A stretch of DNA of 64,000 bases from Algoriphagus aquaeductus (GCF_003253485.1 NZ_QKTX01000017.1:31785-95784); one strand, 5' to 3'; numbered from the stretch's first letter, positions 16,506 through 26,940 are shown. The notes: generated from the letters alone by a model not told the origin. Numbers and translations: made by a program.

Positions 16506-18137
16506 ATGAGCTTATCCCTTCTCCTTCTGATTTCCGCTGTAATTCTTTTTCTGGCCTACCGGCTCTATGGTAATTTTGTTTATAAAAAATTTGGGTTGGA
16601 TGATTCCAGAAAAGCACCTTCCCATACGCATCGGGATGGGGTGGATTATGAACCCAGCAAGCCGATTGTGGTCTTGGGCCACCACTTTGCCTCGATAGCA
16701 GGCGCAGGTCCCATCGTCGGGCCCATCATTGCGGTAACTTTTGGTTGGATTCCTGCCGTGATTTGGATACTGGCAGGGGGAATATTCTTTGGAGCTGTTC
16801 ATGATTTGGGAAGTATGGCGGCCTCCCTGCGTACCGAGGGGAAATCGATCGGAGTCATCATCCGAAACCAAATCGGAGCAAAAGGAAAGCAGCTTTTTGT
16901 TTTGTTTAGCTTCTCTACCTTGATTCTGGTAATAGGTGTATTTGCGGATATCATCGCCAAAACATTTGTCTCCAATCCCGGAGTTGCCTCAGCCTCGATC
17001 TTTTTTATTTTTCTGGCAGTAGCCTTTGGCTTTGTCAATCGAATGGTAGGCAACAGAAATATTGCTTTCATTTTGGTGACTGTGGTCGGCGTGATTCTGA
17101 TGTACTACTTCGTCTATTTAGGCACCCAACTTCCCTTTGTTTTGGATTACAAAATTTGGATTTTGGGCCTTTTGGCCTATGCTTTCCTGGCTTCTGTGAC
17201 TCCGGTTTCGCTTTTGCTTCAGCCCAGAGATTACCTCAACAGTTATCTTTTGTATGGGATGATGATCGCCGCGGTCGCCGGTGTGCTAGTGGCCAATCCT
17301 CAAATCGAAATGGACACCCGCGTCGTGGCAAGCAGTGAAAGTCTGGGATATGTTTTTCCGGTTTTATTTGTAACCATTGCCTGTGGGGCAATTTCGGGCT
17401 TTCATTCTCTTGTGGCCTCCGGTACCACTTCCAAGCAACTGGATAAAGAAAGTGATGCGAAAATCGTGGGGTTTGGAGGGATGCTGATTGAATCATTCCT
17501 AGCCATCATTTCTGTGGGGGCTGTGATTGTCTTATCCAGAACAGAATATGTCGAGCGACTTGGGGCAGAGGGCCCTGTGGCATTATTTTCCACCGGTTTG
17601 GGAGGAATGATAGCTACCTTGGGAATTTCGGAAACCTTTGCGGTAGGTTTTGTCGCGCTCACGGTTTCGGCATTTGCGCTGACCACTTTAGACACGTGTA
17701 CAAGATTGGCCAGATTTACTCTGCAGGAATATTTTGAGGATATGCCACAACCGGCGGCCCAGGTGTTGGCAAAAAACCGCTACCTGTCCACATTCGTCGT
17801 AGTGATCCTCTCTATCTTGCTCCTAGCCTCAGGAGAATTTTCCACCCTATGGCCCATTTTCGGTTCGGCCAATCAGCTTTTAGCTGCTTTGGCTTTACTG
17901 ACCATCGCGGTTTGGCTCATTAAGAAAAATATCCCTGCCACGTTTGTCACCATCCCCATGTTCTTCATGTTTACGGTGACTTTGGCTTCTTTGGGGCTTT
18001 TTGCCTGGAAAAATTATCAGGAGAAAGGCTATGTCCTGGCAGTGATTGCAGCCCTGCTTTTTGTCTTGGCAATTTCTTTAATTTTTCTTGCCTTCAAGAG
18101 TTTGAAAAAGGAAGTTAAGGAGCCTGCAAAAGTCTAG
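16506..18137 (+). CDS. cstA: Carbon starvation protein CstA-family transporter
   Basis: This 543-residue polytopic membrane protein carries the CstA hallmark KPIVVLGHHFASIAGAGPIV near residue 60, followed by PIIAVTFGWIPAVIWIL. About 15 hydrophobic segments follow, and FGSANQLLAALALL lies near the C-terminus. CstA/BtsT proteins take up peptides or pyruvate, often during nutrient limitation. It is shorter than E. coli CstA (about 700 residues) and matches the compact form common in Gram-positives and Bacteroidota. The ATG at 16506 is chosen over a TTG at 16464 because it begins the first membrane helix. The stop overlaps the convergent DUF3179 gene by 4 bases. Confidence 0.9.
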   Translation: MSLSLLLLISAVILFLAYRLYGNFVYKKFGLDDSRKAPSHTHRDGVDYEPSKPIVVLGHHFASIAGAGPIVGPIIAVTFGWIPAVIWILAGGIFFGAVHDLGSMAASLRTEGKSIGVIIRNQIGAKGKQLFVLFSFSTLILVIGVFADIIAKTFVSNPGVASASIFFIFLAVAFGFVNRMVGNRNIAFILVTVVGVILMYYFVYLGTQLPFVLDYKIWILGLLAYAFLASVTPVSLLLQPRDYLNSYLLYGMMIAAVAGVLVANPQIEMDTRVVASSESLGYVFPVLFVTIACGAISGFHSLVASGTTSKQLDKESDAKIVGFGGMLIESFLAIISVGAVIVLSRTEYVERLGAEGPVALFSTGLGGMIATLGISETFAVGFVALTVSAFALTTLDTCTRLARFTLQEYFEDMPQPAAQVLAKNRYLSTFVVVILSILLLASGEFSTLWPIFGSANQLLAALALLTIAVWLIKKNIPATFVTIPMFFMFTVTLASLGLFAWKNYQEKGYVLAVIAALLFVLAISLIFLAFKSLKKEVKEPAKV

Positions 18138-19294
18138 AGAGGTTTTGGATTAGGCCCTTCAGTTCCAGGTCTGAAAGTCCTCCAGCTGTGCCAAAATTCC
18201 TGGTAGGCTTTGAGGCGTTTCAGATCTGTTAGAGTTGGGTTCAGTGATTTTCCCGTAAAGGAATAGGCCGCTGAATCCAGGTAAAGGGTGTCACCAGTCC
18301 AGAGATGGGACTGGGTATCCGAAGGAATTTCGAACACCACAAAGCTCTGGGTGTCTTTATTCAAGAGAATCAAAATATCTTGGCTGCCTACCCGATCCCG
18401 GATGGATTCTTTTTCCAGAAGCAGGTTCCAGTCATAGGCTTTGGCACCTTTCTCCAGATCCACGCCGACCACCCAGGACTTTTCATTCCAGGAAAAGGGG
18501 TCTGTACCGGTGAGTTTGCTTTCGCTTTTCCCCTTTTCAAATTTTCCAAGAGAATCGTACTTCGATAGGAAGTTTGGGTCTGCAGCCATGATTTTTCCGT
18601 TTGGATAAGCTTTGAAAAAAGCACCAGCCGTCAATTGGATGGATTCGATTTCCTCGAGTTTTTTCCCTTTTAACTCCCCGGTGATCGCTTCTCCGGTGGC
18701 CTGTTGCCACCAGCTGCCGGTCTCTGTATCCTCAAACATGGCATTGAAATGATCCATGCCTACCAATCGGAAATTCTCGGGTTTCCCATCCACAAATGGC
18801 GAAAACACTCTTCCGGTCCGACATACAGAACAATACGTGACCATCACCGGCTCTCTGGCCAGGGTATCTCTCACTTGGTGATGATAGACAATGTACCGGA
18901 TGGGATAGGCCTTGGCTTCGTCCCCTTTTTCAATGGCAACGACCAGAGTACTGTCATTTTCATCAAAAGAGTCGCGGGCAAGGAACCTGAGTTCTCTGGG
19001 TTCTTGAAACATGGCATCCGCTGCCATTTTGAAATTGAAGGCCCAAATCGCGGCCAAGGTTATTATCAAAGAAAGAGCAGGGACCCATCTCCTTTTCACG
19101 GAAACAGCAGGCACTACTCTTGCTAAAATCACAACCCCTAAGGCTATCCTAAACACCCATCGGTACTGGTGCAGGAAATAGGCAAAATCAATGGAATCCC
19201 ATTGCTGGCTGCCTGGGAAGGGCATGATGAAGTAAATCTTAAGAAATTGAAACAGCACCAACATGCCCAAACCCAGGTAAAACAGGTTTTTCAT
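18134..19294 (-). CDS. DUF3179-domain membrane protein
   Basis: This 386-residue protein has three or four N-terminal hydrophobic segments (MLVLFQFLKIYF, IALGVVILARVVPA, ALSLIITLAAIWAF) followed by a soluble domain. In that domain YPIRYIVYHHQVRDT and VMVTYCSVCRTGRVF match the DUF3179 signature, including the CxxC pair. GSWWQQATGEAITG is the next conserved block. DUF3179 has no established function; the CxxC and surrounding His suggest metal binding or redox activity, but that is inference. It follows a terminator downstream of a beta-barrel/haloperoxidase cluster on the same strand, so it may be transcribed separately. Confidence 0.85.
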   Translation of the reverse strand: MKNLFYLGLGMLVLFQFLKIYFIMPFPGSQQWDSIDFAYFLHQYRWVFRIALGVVILARVVPAVSVKRRWVPALSLIITLAAIWAFNFKMAADAMFQEPRELRFLARDSFDENDSTLVVAIEKGDEAKAYPIRYIVYHHQVRDTLAREPVMVTYCSVCRTGRVFSPFVDGKPENFRLVGMDHFNAMFEDTETGSWWQQATGEAITGELKGKKLEEIESIQLTAGAFFKAYPNGKIMAADPNFLSKYDSLGKFEKGKSESKLTGTDPFSWNEKSWVVGVDLEKGAKAYDWNLLLEKESIRDRVGSQDILILLNKDTQSFVVFEIPSDTQSHLWTGDTLYLDSAAYSFTGKSLNPTLTDLKRLKAYQEFWHSWRTFRPGTEGPNPKPL

Positions 19295-19385
19295 AGGATG
19301 ATTTTTTCAGTAGAAAATGAAACAGGCCAAAGCCCAATTCCAAGGGAAGGTTAATCCAGCCTTCCCATGGGAATGGGCAGCTGTG

Positions 19386-19423
19386 GAAAAACAGGCAAGC
19401 CCGAATGTGTGAATCCGGGCTTG
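19386..19423 (-). terminator. Intrinsic terminator after the 366-residue barrel gene
   Basis: CAAGCCCG (19396-19403) pairs with CGGGCTTG (19416-19423). On the minus strand a short T run (complement of 19387-19391) follows. Confidence 0.75.
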
Positions 19424-19429
19424 TCGTCA

Positions 19430-20530
19430 TTAAAGTGAGTTAAATACAGCAGGTGCTTTTTTAGAAATTCTCCAAGCCACGCCAAAGTTGATCAGGTAAT
19501 CGGCAAAGGCAGCATCCCCATGCCGTATATTTTCCGGAGTCGAATCGGCAATGTCGGTGAGGCTGCGGGTCCGGTTTCTGACTAAGGCTACCGGCACGTT
19601 GAGGGTCGCAGTGACATTACCCAGCATGTAACTCACTCCCGGCTCGACCGAAATAACATATCCCGGACGACGGAAGCCATCACTTTCCCCGATCAAATCC
19701 CGAACAGGAACTCCTTCTACTCTACCTCCTAGCGAGAATCCCAATCCATGGATTTTTTTGACCCCATAGAAAAGACCTGCACGCAAGGCATATTGATCAG
19801 GAACGCTCATGATTCCCTCACTTGGTCTGGCTCGAAAGGTCTGGGTACCGTTGGTATTTCGGGGATTTAGCAAATAAAAGGCATTGTAATACCCGAAAAG
19901 GGAAGATTTGAATTCTTTGAGTCCTTGCGACTCGATAGTGATCCCAAATCCTCCGTCTCCCAATTGGATGCTTTGGTCGACCGGGCGAATCTGTGAAGTT
20001 CCATTCGGCCCGACATTGTAAAAGGTGCTTTTGGCATTGTAGTTTCCGGTGGGCAGCTTAAATCCTAGTCCCAGTGCCAGATTGCCTTTAGCAGCTCTTT
20101 CGCCTGATAGAAGCCAATATCCGGCCCCGAGTCTGACATCAGCCAATCCTCCCGAATAGGACATGTGCCGGGACTGTCGCCCATGTTCGTAAAGTGAGCT
20201 TCTTTCATTGTATGCAAAAGGCAAAGAAGCTAATACATACAATCTATCAGTCAATGCATAGCTGACGTTGAAATCTACGCCGTGAGACCAGTTGATCACT
20301 TCTGTCCCCTGCTCGACCCGCTCTGGCTCTTCATGAGTACCGCGGAAATGTCTGAAGGATTTGAAGTAACGATAGTTGGTACTGAGATTCCAGTCACCTT
20401 TGGACTGAACATTAAGCTGACCGACCGCATTGCCGATTCCTGAAAATTGACGGATGGCTACGCAGCCTTGAGAATAAGAAATATGATGTCCTGCCAAGGC
20501 TAGAACCAAGGTAAATAGTATTTTTTTCAT
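19430..20530 (-). CDS. Outer-membrane beta-barrel protein, function unknown
   Basis: This 366-residue protein has a signal peptide (MKKILFTLVLALAGHHISYS) and a mature part of alternating aromatic and polar strands (for example WNLSTNYRYFKSFRHF, DFNVSYALTDRLYVLASLPF, GYVISVEPGVSYMLG). Two cysteine-poor loops and a GFKLPTG segment recall FadL- or MetA-pathway-type barrels used for hydrophobic substrates, but I cannot assign a family. It lies 19 bases after the haloperoxidase-like lipoprotein gene, so they are probably co-transcribed. A terminator follows the stop. Confidence 0.7.
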   Translation of the reverse strand: MKKILFTLVLALAGHHISYSQGCVAIRQFSGIGNAVGQLNVQSKGDWNLSTNYRYFKSFRHFRGTHEEPERVEQGTEVINWSHGVDFNVSYALTDRLYVLASLPFAYNERSSLYEHGRQSRHMSYSGGLADVRLGAGYWLLSGERAAKGNLALGLGFKLPTGNYNAKSTFYNVGPNGTSQIRPVDQSIQLGDGGFGITIESQGLKEFKSSLFGYYNAFYLLNPRNTNGTQTFRARPSEGIMSVPDQYALRAGLFYGVKKIHGLGFSLGGRVEGVPVRDLIGESDGFRRPGYVISVEPGVSYMLGNVTATLNVPVALVRNRTRSLTDIADSTPENIRHGDAAFADYLINFGVAWRISKKAPAVFNSL

Positions 20531-20549
20531 CGTGTTCTAAGGTTAAAGA

Positions 20550-22091
20550 TTAATCAATGCCGTCCAGTTTGGCTTTGGCGACGGAATAGGCCCCGACAGC
20601 TTTGCCCTGTTGCAAACCTACCTCGGCATCAAAGCGATAATGGATTCCGCCATAAACTCTGGACATGGCTGCCTCCTCTGCCCATTTTCTGAACTGGGGA
20701 GCATCGGTGGGAAAGAAATGGGATAAAACTTCAGCTGCGGCAGAAGAAAAGGTACTGTGCCCCGAGGTATATGCCGGAAAATTGGGCGTACCCAAAATCG
20801 TCTTGAATCCGGGAATAGTCTGGATAGGCCGAGGATAATGGTAGTAATATTTGGCATCCCAGCAGCTTATCCCTGCATCCACTATGGCCATATTCATAAA
20901 GGCAAATACTCTTGCTGTACGAACCGGGCTCAAGCGGTATTTCACGGTTTTTTCTTTTGCAAATCGGTTCCAATGCCCGGGAGGAGTGTAGGTATTCAAC
21001 CCATCATTCCAAAAATTGGCAATTCGACGCTGCTCAGTGGTAAGGTTAGCGGCAAATCTTTTGAGTTCTTCAGCATCTTTTTTAAATGCTTCGGATCCAG
21101 GAGCTGGAGGTGGCCCAGGCCGAACTGCTTCTACATTCGGAACGTTCCACATTCTCACCAATCCAAACAAAGGAGTCAAACCAACCGGTCTTTGAGGCGT
21201 TTCCTGATTTTCCCAAGTCCAGCCAAAGCGGACTTTTGCCGCATTCTTTATTGAATCTGACTTGGCTTTATTGGTTTGGGCATTACGCATTCCATCTGTC
21301 GAGGCCCGAGCCAAGGCTGTTTTGGCGACTTCGGCACCGATCAATTTTCCGGCTTCCACATCACTGCTCACATTAATCCCTGCCAAAATCAACGATTCCA
21401 AATGCTCTTGGGCCATTTGGGCCAAGAATTCTTTCTCCAAGGGGAACATGGCCGTGAGAATTTCCCTTGAGGAAATTGCGATTACCGCTCCATCTGAAGG
21501 ATAAGAATACAGTTTGTTGGCATCATAGGCAGACTTGATTTGAGGATCTAGCTCATAGGGAGCCTGCCGCTTAAACTTGTATTTGTAATGCCAGGCCATA
21601 ATCAGTCCATCATACTGTGCCACACTCAAATACGCCAGCATTCTGCTCGTATAGGGTGGGTGAGCGTATGGAAACAAGGGGTATTTTCCAGGGTTGGCCG
21701 CATCAGGTGCAGGATAGGTTCCATCCGGATTGGGAGCTGGAATCAAATTGTATTTGGTCGCAAGCTCTAAGGCAATTTCGTTCCATCTCAATAGTGGATT
21801 GTTGGTCCAATAGTCGACTGCTTCTTTCTGTTTGGAACTTATTTTGGAAATGTTCTCCTTGGCTTCCGTTAATTCCCTGTTCAACTCGGCCGATCCGGAG
21901 GCGGCTGGAGCAGGAATGGTAAACTGCTCAGGGGATTGATGCATTACCAATCTCCATTGTCCTGCATTGGGATCGAGATCGGTAAATTCATAGCCTTGGT
22001 ACTCAAAATGCGTGGGCAATTCCTCCATACAGGAGTTCAGAAGAACAACAGAGGATAGTAAACCAATAAGGAAGTAGAAATATTTTTTCAT
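20550..22091 (-). CDS. PAP2 / vanadium-haloperoxidase-type phosphatase lipoprotein
   Basis: This 513-residue protein has a lipoprotein signal (LLSSVVLLNSC, Cys at about residue 21) and a C-terminal acid-phosphatase/vanadium-haloperoxidase core. All three active-site motifs are present: KYYYHYPRP (KX6RP), AYTSGHSTFS (SGH) and SRVYGGIHYRFD (SRX5HX3D). These residues bind phosphate or vanadate, with the last His as nucleophile or ligand. Lipoprotein processing predicts attachment to an envelope membrane. The family covers both phosphatases and haloperoxidases, and sequence alone does not decide which. It is flanked by two beta-barrel genes at 13 and 19 bases, implying a single operon. Confidence 0.85.
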   Translation of the reverse strand: MKKYFYFLIGLLSSVVLLNSCMEELPTHFEYQGYEFTDLDPNAGQWRLVMHQSPEQFTIPAPAASGSAELNRELTEAKENISKISSKQKEAVDYWTNNPLLRWNEIALELATKYNLIPAPNPDGTYPAPDAANPGKYPLFPYAHPPYTSRMLAYLSVAQYDGLIMAWHYKYKFKRQAPYELDPQIKSAYDANKLYSYPSDGAVIAISSREILTAMFPLEKEFLAQMAQEHLESLILAGINVSSDVEAGKLIGAEVAKTALARASTDGMRNAQTNKAKSDSIKNAAKVRFGWTWENQETPQRPVGLTPLFGLVRMWNVPNVEAVRPGPPPAPGSEAFKKDAEELKRFAANLTTEQRRIANFWNDGLNTYTPPGHWNRFAKEKTVKYRLSPVRTARVFAFMNMAIVDAGISCWDAKYYYHYPRPIQTIPGFKTILGTPNFPAYTSGHSTFSSAAAEVLSHFFPTDAPQFRKWAEEAAMSRVYGGIHYRFDAEVGLQQGKAVGAYSVAKAKLDGID

Positions 22092-22104
22092 AGGAATAGT
22101 CGAA

Positions 22105-23025
22105 TTAATAGGCTTTGAATTGATAGGTCATCCCAAGACCATATCCTGAGAATTGCCCCATGTTACGCCCGGAAAACATGTGGTTGTAATAGGCTAGAAG
22201 CCCCAATCCCCCATTTCCTTTGAAATAGTACTGAGCAAATCCTTCTACTCGGTCAAAATCAACTTTATTGGTGGGCTGAGGCATATTATAGGCCCGGATA
22301 TCGTCACCCTTCGCACACCTGAAGGTGGTGAGGTTTGCTTCGACCCGGAGTTTTTTATTCAAAAACCAGGATCCTACCCCGACTTGACCGTGGATCGCAT
22401 CCGGCACATCCATGGTGGAGGTGTAAAACGCCCCGTCATTGTAATAGAAATCACGCTCTGCCTCGGTAGTACCCCGATGGAGGTATGCAAATGAAGCTCT
22501 GAGATACGGTCCCTTGTCCAATTCATATTGAACAATACCTCTCAATCCCAGCTCATTGGCTCCGAAACCAAGACTAAATGGCATATAATCAGACAGGTAA
22601 TTGGAAGCCGGAGTACTAAAGCTGGCATTGGTAAATCCCATCAGCTTTCCTTTTCCTACTGCTTTGTCTACAATTTGGGCTTTGAGCGAAAGACCTAAAT
22701 CCTGAATACCCTCCACTCCTGCCAATTGGCCACCGGTGGCGGCAGTTTTTACATACGGCAGACTGACAATAAAATTGATCTTGTCAGTGATTCCACCGAC
22801 CACCATGGGCATCAGCATTTGGCGGGTAAAGGTGCCTATATTGGCATTTTCCCGAGAATAGGTCCCTTCCCAATAGCGCCCCCAAGAGGAATTTTCATAC
22901 ACAACAGCAATACAAATCTCCCCTTTGGGCATCATCAATCCATCAGTGGGAGTTTGAGCAATAGATATAGTAGAGATTCCCAAGCACGCATAGAGCATAC
23001 CCAGAATTCTGAATTTGAAATTCAT
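22105..23025 (-). CDS. Outer-membrane beta-barrel protein, first gene of the haloperoxidase cluster
   Basis: This 306-residue product starts with a signal peptide (FRILGMLYACLGISTISIAQ). It continues with repeated amphipathic strands (PYLRASFAYLHRGTTEAE, GQVGVGSWFLNKKLRVEANL) and ends in an aromatic strand (SGYGLGMTYQFKAY) typical of outer-membrane barrels. The ATG at 23025 is preferred because it begins the signal peptide; an upstream in-frame start at 23124 adds 33 residues without signal character. No named family is recognised. The phosphatase/haloperoxidase gene follows after 13 bases, so the two products may act on one exported or imported compound. Confidence 0.7.
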   Translation of the reverse strand: MNFKFRILGMLYACLGISTISIAQTPTDGLMMPKGEICIAVVYENSSWGRYWEGTYSRENANIGTFTRQMLMPMVVGGITDKINFIVSLPYVKTAATGGQLAGVEGIQDLGLSLKAQIVDKAVGKGKLMGFTNASFSTPASNYLSDYMPFSLGFGANELGLRGIVQYELDKGPYLRASFAYLHRGTTEAERDFYYNDGAFYTSTMDVPDAIHGQVGVGSWFLNKKLRVEANLTTFRCAKGDDIRAYNMPQPTNKVDFDRVEGFAQYYFKGNGGLGLLAYYNHMFSGRNMGQFSGYGLGMTYQFKAY

Positions 23026-23169
23026 AGAAATAGATAGTGAATTGAGGAAATAAATATTTCCAGGACGCTTCAAGCAAGAAATGCCCAAATACCAATCCGG
23101 GAAATGGAAACAACCATCACCCAAGAATCAGTCAAAACCAACTCTCGAGAAACTTTGAATCGAAAAATA

Positions 23170-23712
23170 TCAACCTTGGGGAGGCGGTGAGTCAAGCGTG
23201 AAATAAGGACTCATGTAAGGTGAAAAAATAAACCCAATCTTAATTTCATATCCCTCCCGGCTGGGGATTTCCAAGCCGAATAGGTCTGTTTCCAAATAGT
23301 CTTTCGCAAACAGCTTGAGTAAGTTCTTCCCGTTTTGATCCTGGGGTAGCTCATCATCTACCAAGGAAGATATCCATTTTTTGACCGTAGAATCCAAGAC
23401 TTTCCGGGCCGTATCAGGCACATACACTACCTGAAGGGTATCGTTTTGATAGCGCTGTTTGATGGCCCTGAAGTATTTGCCATCTTTTTCAAACCGTGTA
23501 TTGGTGGCCTGAAATTCTTCCTGGTTGGACATGTAGGGAGCATTCAGCGGAATCTCCAATACCCTTTCTTCCAACTGTCCGATATGATCTCCATAGATTT
23601 TATCCTTCCACCGATTTTCCAGGGAGATATTGGCCGAAAAATAAAAAGCATAGTAGCCAAAGTGAAATATGGCAAAGCAGCAAAGGAGTACTATGGCTAA
23701 AGCTCTTCTCAA
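23170..23712 (-). CDS. Hypothetical protein with N-terminal membrane anchor
   Basis: This 180-residue product has one N-terminal hydrophobic helix (ALAIVLLCCFAIFHFGYYAFYF), then a polar region with no motif I recognise, ending in a proline-rich tail. The only in-frame start is a TTG at 23712. The single helix without a clear cleavage site suggests a periplasm-facing membrane protein. It stands alone between the barrel cluster and the infB region. The coding pattern and steady codon use support a real gene, but no function can be assigned. Confidence 0.6.
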   Translation of the reverse strand: MRRALAIVLLCCFAIFHFGYYAFYFSANISLENRWKDKIYGDHIGQLEERVLEIPLNAPYMSNQEEFQATNTRFEKDGKYFRAIKQRYQNDTLQVVYVPDTARKVLDSTVKKWISSLVDDELPQDQNGKNLLKLFAKDYLETDLFGLEIPSREGYEIKIGFIFSPYMSPYFTLDSPPPQG

Positions 23713-23836
23713 AACGATTTGATTACGATTTGAAAAATGGATGAAAATCCGCGAAAAATAAAATTTCTTCCCCCATTTTTTCTAATAACAGTTCATTCTG
23801 CTGAAATTTCTTTATATGTAAAATTTTATTCCGAAA

Positions 23837-24031
23837 CTAACTGAGTAATCCCAATAATATCCAAAGTGATGCTAAAATCAGGGAAGCGATTCCATATACT
23901 TGTAGCACTTTGAGCCGATTGAACCGATCCAAAAACCAAAGGACATACACCGGTCGGTACAGTCCGGCCAAAAGTGAAGCAACCGAGGCAGCGAGTAAAA
24001 TTAGCAGGAGAACTTTCAACGCTTCTAGCAT
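23837..24031 (-). CDS. Small two-helix membrane protein, unknown
   Basis: This 64-residue product has two hydrophobic segments (VLLLILLAASVASLLAGL and YGIASLILASLWILLGLL) separated by a basic, aromatic linker (YRPVYVLWFLDRFNRLKV). That layout is typical of a genuine small inner-membrane protein. It begins with an ATG at 24031 and lies downstream of the infB terminator, so it needs its own promoter. An overlapping frame in the same place has no such pattern. Confidence 0.55.
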   Translation of the reverse strand: MLEALKVLLLILLAASVASLLAGLYRPVYVLWFLDRFNRLKVLQVYGIASLILASLWILLGLLS

Positions 24032-24042
24032 ATCCCAAAACT

Positions 24043-24073
24043 AAAAAAGGAACGGCATGCACCGTTCCTTTTT
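24043..24073 (-). terminator. Intrinsic terminator of the rimP-nusA-infB operon
   Basis: AAAAAGGAACGG (24044-24055) pairs with CCGTTCCTTTTT (24062-24073) around a 6-base loop, with T runs on both strands. It lies 21 bases past the infB stop. Confidence 0.9.
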
Positions 24074-24093
24074 CTATGATCAGGTTAGAATAA

Positions 24094-26940
24094 TTACTTC
24101 TTACGCTTGATTTCTTTCATTTCATACCCTTCAATCGTATCATCGATTTGGATATTGTTGAAATTCTTGATGGAAATACCGCATTCGTATCCAGCCTTCA
24201 CTTCAGAAACATCGTCCTTGAATCGCTTCAACTGATCGATCTCTCCTTCGTGGATAACGATCCCGTCGCGAATGATGCGGATCTTGTTTTTTCTGGTGAT
24301 GAAACCATCGGTCACATACGAACCTGCAACTGTACCGACTTTAGAAATTTTGAATACCTCACGCACGATGATATTACCGGTGATGACTTCTTCGTATTCC
24401 GGCTCAAGCATACCCTCGATCGCATCCTTGATTTGATTGATCGCATCATAAATGATGGAGTAGTGACGGATTTCGATCTCCTCCTGCTCAGCCAGTTTCT
24501 TGGCATTGGAAGAAGGTCGAACCTGGAATCCGATGATAATCGCATCTGAGGCTGAGGCCAATAGTACGTCAGACTCAGAGATTTGACCCACGCCTTTGTG
24601 GATAATGCTCACTTTCACCTCATCCTTAGAAAGTTTGAGCAAGGAATCAGAAAGTGCTTCCACAGAACCGTCCACGTCACCTTTGATGATGATGTTGAGT
24701 TCCTTGAAGCTACCAATCGCCAATCGACGACCGATCTCATCCAAGGTGATATGCTTCTTGGTACGCAAGCTTTGCTCACGCTGAATCTGCTCTCTGGAGT
24801 TGGCGATTTCTCTGGCTTCTCTTTCGGTATCGTATACCTTAATCGTGTCCCCTGCCTGCGGCGCACCGCTTAGACCCAAGACCTGTACCGGAGTGGAAGG
24901 ACCGGCTTCTTTAAGCTTTTTGCCCTTATGATCAAACATCGCTTTCACACGGCCATAATGCTGACCTGCGAGCATGATGTCTCCTATTTTCAAAGTACCT
25001 GCCTGCACCATAATGGTAGCGACATATCCTCGTCCCTTGTCCAACGAAGCTTCAATGACTGTACCTACTGCATTTTTATCAGGGTTGGCTTTTAGCTCAA
25101 GGATTTCGGATTCCAAAAGAACCTTTTCCAAAAGCTCATCTACACCCTGACCGGTCTTGGCGGAGATCTCTTGAGACTGGTATTTACCACCCCAATCTTC
25201 TACCAAAAGGTTCATGTTTGCCAGCTCTTCCTTGATTTTCTCAGGTCGGGCATTTGGCTTATCTACCTTGTTGATGGCGAATATCATGGGCACACCAGCC
25301 ACTTGAGCATGGTTGATGGCTTCTTTAGTCTGAGGCATGATGCTATCGTCCGCTGCAATTACTATGATGGCAACGTCCGTGATTTTGGCACCACGGGCAC
25401 GCATGGCGGTAAAGGCTTCGTGACCGGGAGTATCCAAGAAGGCAATTTTATGACCTGTTTTGGTCATTACATCGTAAGCACCAATGTGTTGGGTGATACC
25501 TCCTGCTTCAGCAGCAGTCACTTTGGACATCCTGATGTAGTCAAGCAAGGAGGTCTTTCCGTGATCCACGTGGCCCATGATGGTCACGATCGGGGCTCGT
25601 TCTTCCAGTTCCTCTTCCGTATCTTCGGCCTCCTCTACCATTTCATCTTCGATAGATTTGGTGAATTCAACATCATATCCAAATTCATCAGCAATGATGG
25701 TAATGGCTTCTGCATCCAGTCTTTGGTTGATCGAAACAAACATCCCTAAAGACATACAGGTAGAAATAACCTGGTTGACAGAAACGTCCATCAAAGCAGC
25801 AAGGTCATTAGCCGAGATAAATTCGGTTACCTTCAATACTTTGGATTCTTCTCCCTCCATTTCCACCTCACGGTCTCGTTCGGCGCGCTTATCTCTTCTG
25901 GATTTGGTTTTGCCTCCGGGCTTATTACCCTGAAGTCTCGCCAATGTCTGTTTGATTTGATCCTGAATTTCTTTTGGAGTAGGTTCTGCCTTCTGCAGAC
26001 GCTGTTGCTGGTTACCGCCTCCTCTTTGATTTTGACCGCCACGTTGCTGACCGCCTTGGCCGGGCTTTCCTCCACGCTGATCTTGAGGCCTATTTTGACC
26101 GCCTTGACCTTGAGGAGCCCCTGGAGTTCCGGGTTTGTCAATTCTTTTTCTCGGACGCTTTTTATCTCTTCCTTTTTCGTCAGACGAAGCCACTGGTCCG
26201 CCCTTTTTCTTCGCTCTATCAACCGGAAGTTCGATCTTTCCCAAGACCGTGAGGCCTTTGAGCGAGTCTGCTTTGGCTGCGATCACCTCATCCTGAACAG
26301 GTCCGGGTTTAACAGGCTCTGTTACTGGCTTCGGCTGTGGTACTGGTACCTGTGGAGCAGGCTTTTGAACCGGAGCGGGTTGGGGCTTAGGCTGTGGAGC
26401 AGCTTGCGGTTGGGCCTGAGGCTTTGGAGCCTCTGGAGCTTTTTCCACTTTGGGAGCTGGCGCCGGGGTTGGAGCTGGTTTGGGTTGTGGTGCAGGGGCA
26501 GGAGCCGGTGTCGGTGTCGGCTTCTTCTCGAGATCAATTTTTCCCAAAATTTTAATCCCTTCCAGCTTAGGGGGTTCAGCGCTTATTTTTTCGGCCTGAG
26601 GCTCTTCTGCTTTGGCAGCTGGAGCAGGTGTCGGCTTAGGTTCTTCCTTATGAACCGGTGCTGGAGTCGGCTCAGGGGCTTTTTCCTGCTTTGGCGTTTC
26701 AGGCTCGAGCGAAATAGGCTCATGACGCTTCCCAATTGACAAATGGGAAGCTTCCTCTTTTTCAAGGGCAGAGGATTTGAACTCCTTTTCCAACATGGCT
26801 ACTTGGTCCATGTTAATTTTGGAATTGGGATTGTTCTCTACCTCATAGCCCTTTTTAGCCAGTGACTCAACGATGGTCGCCGTACCCACGTTGAGCTTTC
26901 TGGCTATCTGGCCTAATCGCATCATTTTCTCTTCTGACAT
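24094..26940 (-). CDS. infB: Translation initiation factor IF-2
   Basis: IF-2 is the GTPase that brings fMet-tRNA to the 30S subunit. This 948-residue protein has an N-terminal IF2 domain ([19 protein letters not shown]). A long Pro/Ala/Lys/Gln low-complexity linker follows (about residues 60-350, encoded at 25.9-26.75 kb), then a second IF2_N-type domain. The G domain has [24 protein letters not shown] and INKVDK, and is followed by the beta-barrel and C-terminal tRNA-binding domains. The ATG at 26940 is chosen; a TTG two codons upstream is less likely. It follows nusA by 61 bases, in the usual rimP-nusA-infB order. Confidence 0.97.
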   Translation of the reverse strand: MSEEKMMRLGQIARKLNVGTATIVESLAKKGYEVENNPNSKINMDQVAMLEKEFKSSALEKEEASHLSIGKRHEPISLEPETPKQEKAPEPTPAPVHKEEPKPTPAPAAKAEEPQAEKISAEPPKLEGIKILGKIDLEKKPTPTPAPAPAPQPKPAPTPAPAPKVEKAPEAPKPQAQPQAAPQPKPQPAPVQKPAPQVPVPQPKPVTEPVKPGPVQDEVIAAKADSLKGLTVLGKIELPVDRAKKKGGPVASSDEKGRDKKRPRKRIDKPGTPGAPQGQGGQNRPQDQRGGKPGQGGQQRGGQNQRGGGNQQQRLQKAEPTPKEIQDQIKQTLARLQGNKPGGKTKSRRDKRAERDREVEMEGEESKVLKVTEFISANDLAALMDVSVNQVISTCMSLGMFVSINQRLDAEAITIIADEFGYDVEFTKSIEDEMVEEAEDTEEELEERAPIVTIMGHVDHGKTSLLDYIRMSKVTAAEAGGITQHIGAYDVMTKTGHKIAFLDTPGHEAFTAMRARGAKITDVAIIVIAADDSIMPQTKEAINHAQVAGVPMIFAINKVDKPNARPEKIKEELANMNLLVEDWGGKYQSQEISAKTGQGVDELLEKVLLESEILELKANPDKNAVGTVIEASLDKGRGYVATIMVQAGTLKIGDIMLAGQHYGRVKAMFDHKGKKLKEAGPSTPVQVLGLSGAPQAGDTIKVYDTEREAREIANSREQIQREQSLRTKKHITLDEIGRRLAIGSFKELNIIIKGDVDGSVEALSDSLLKLSKDEVKVSIIHKGVGQISESDVLLASASDAIIIGFQVRPSSNAKKLAEQEEIEIRHYSIIYDAINQIKDAIEGMLEPEYEEVITGNIIVREVFKISKVGTVAGSYVTDGFITRKNKIRIIRDGIVIHEGEIDQLKRFKDDVSEVKAGYECGISIKNFNNIQIDDTIEGYEMKEIKRKK

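Noticed and set aside
25957..26739. 260-codon open frame antisense to infB
   Set aside because: It lies over the Pro/Ala linker of IF-2 and yields a Leu/Arg/Trp/Ser-rich product typical of a shadow frame.
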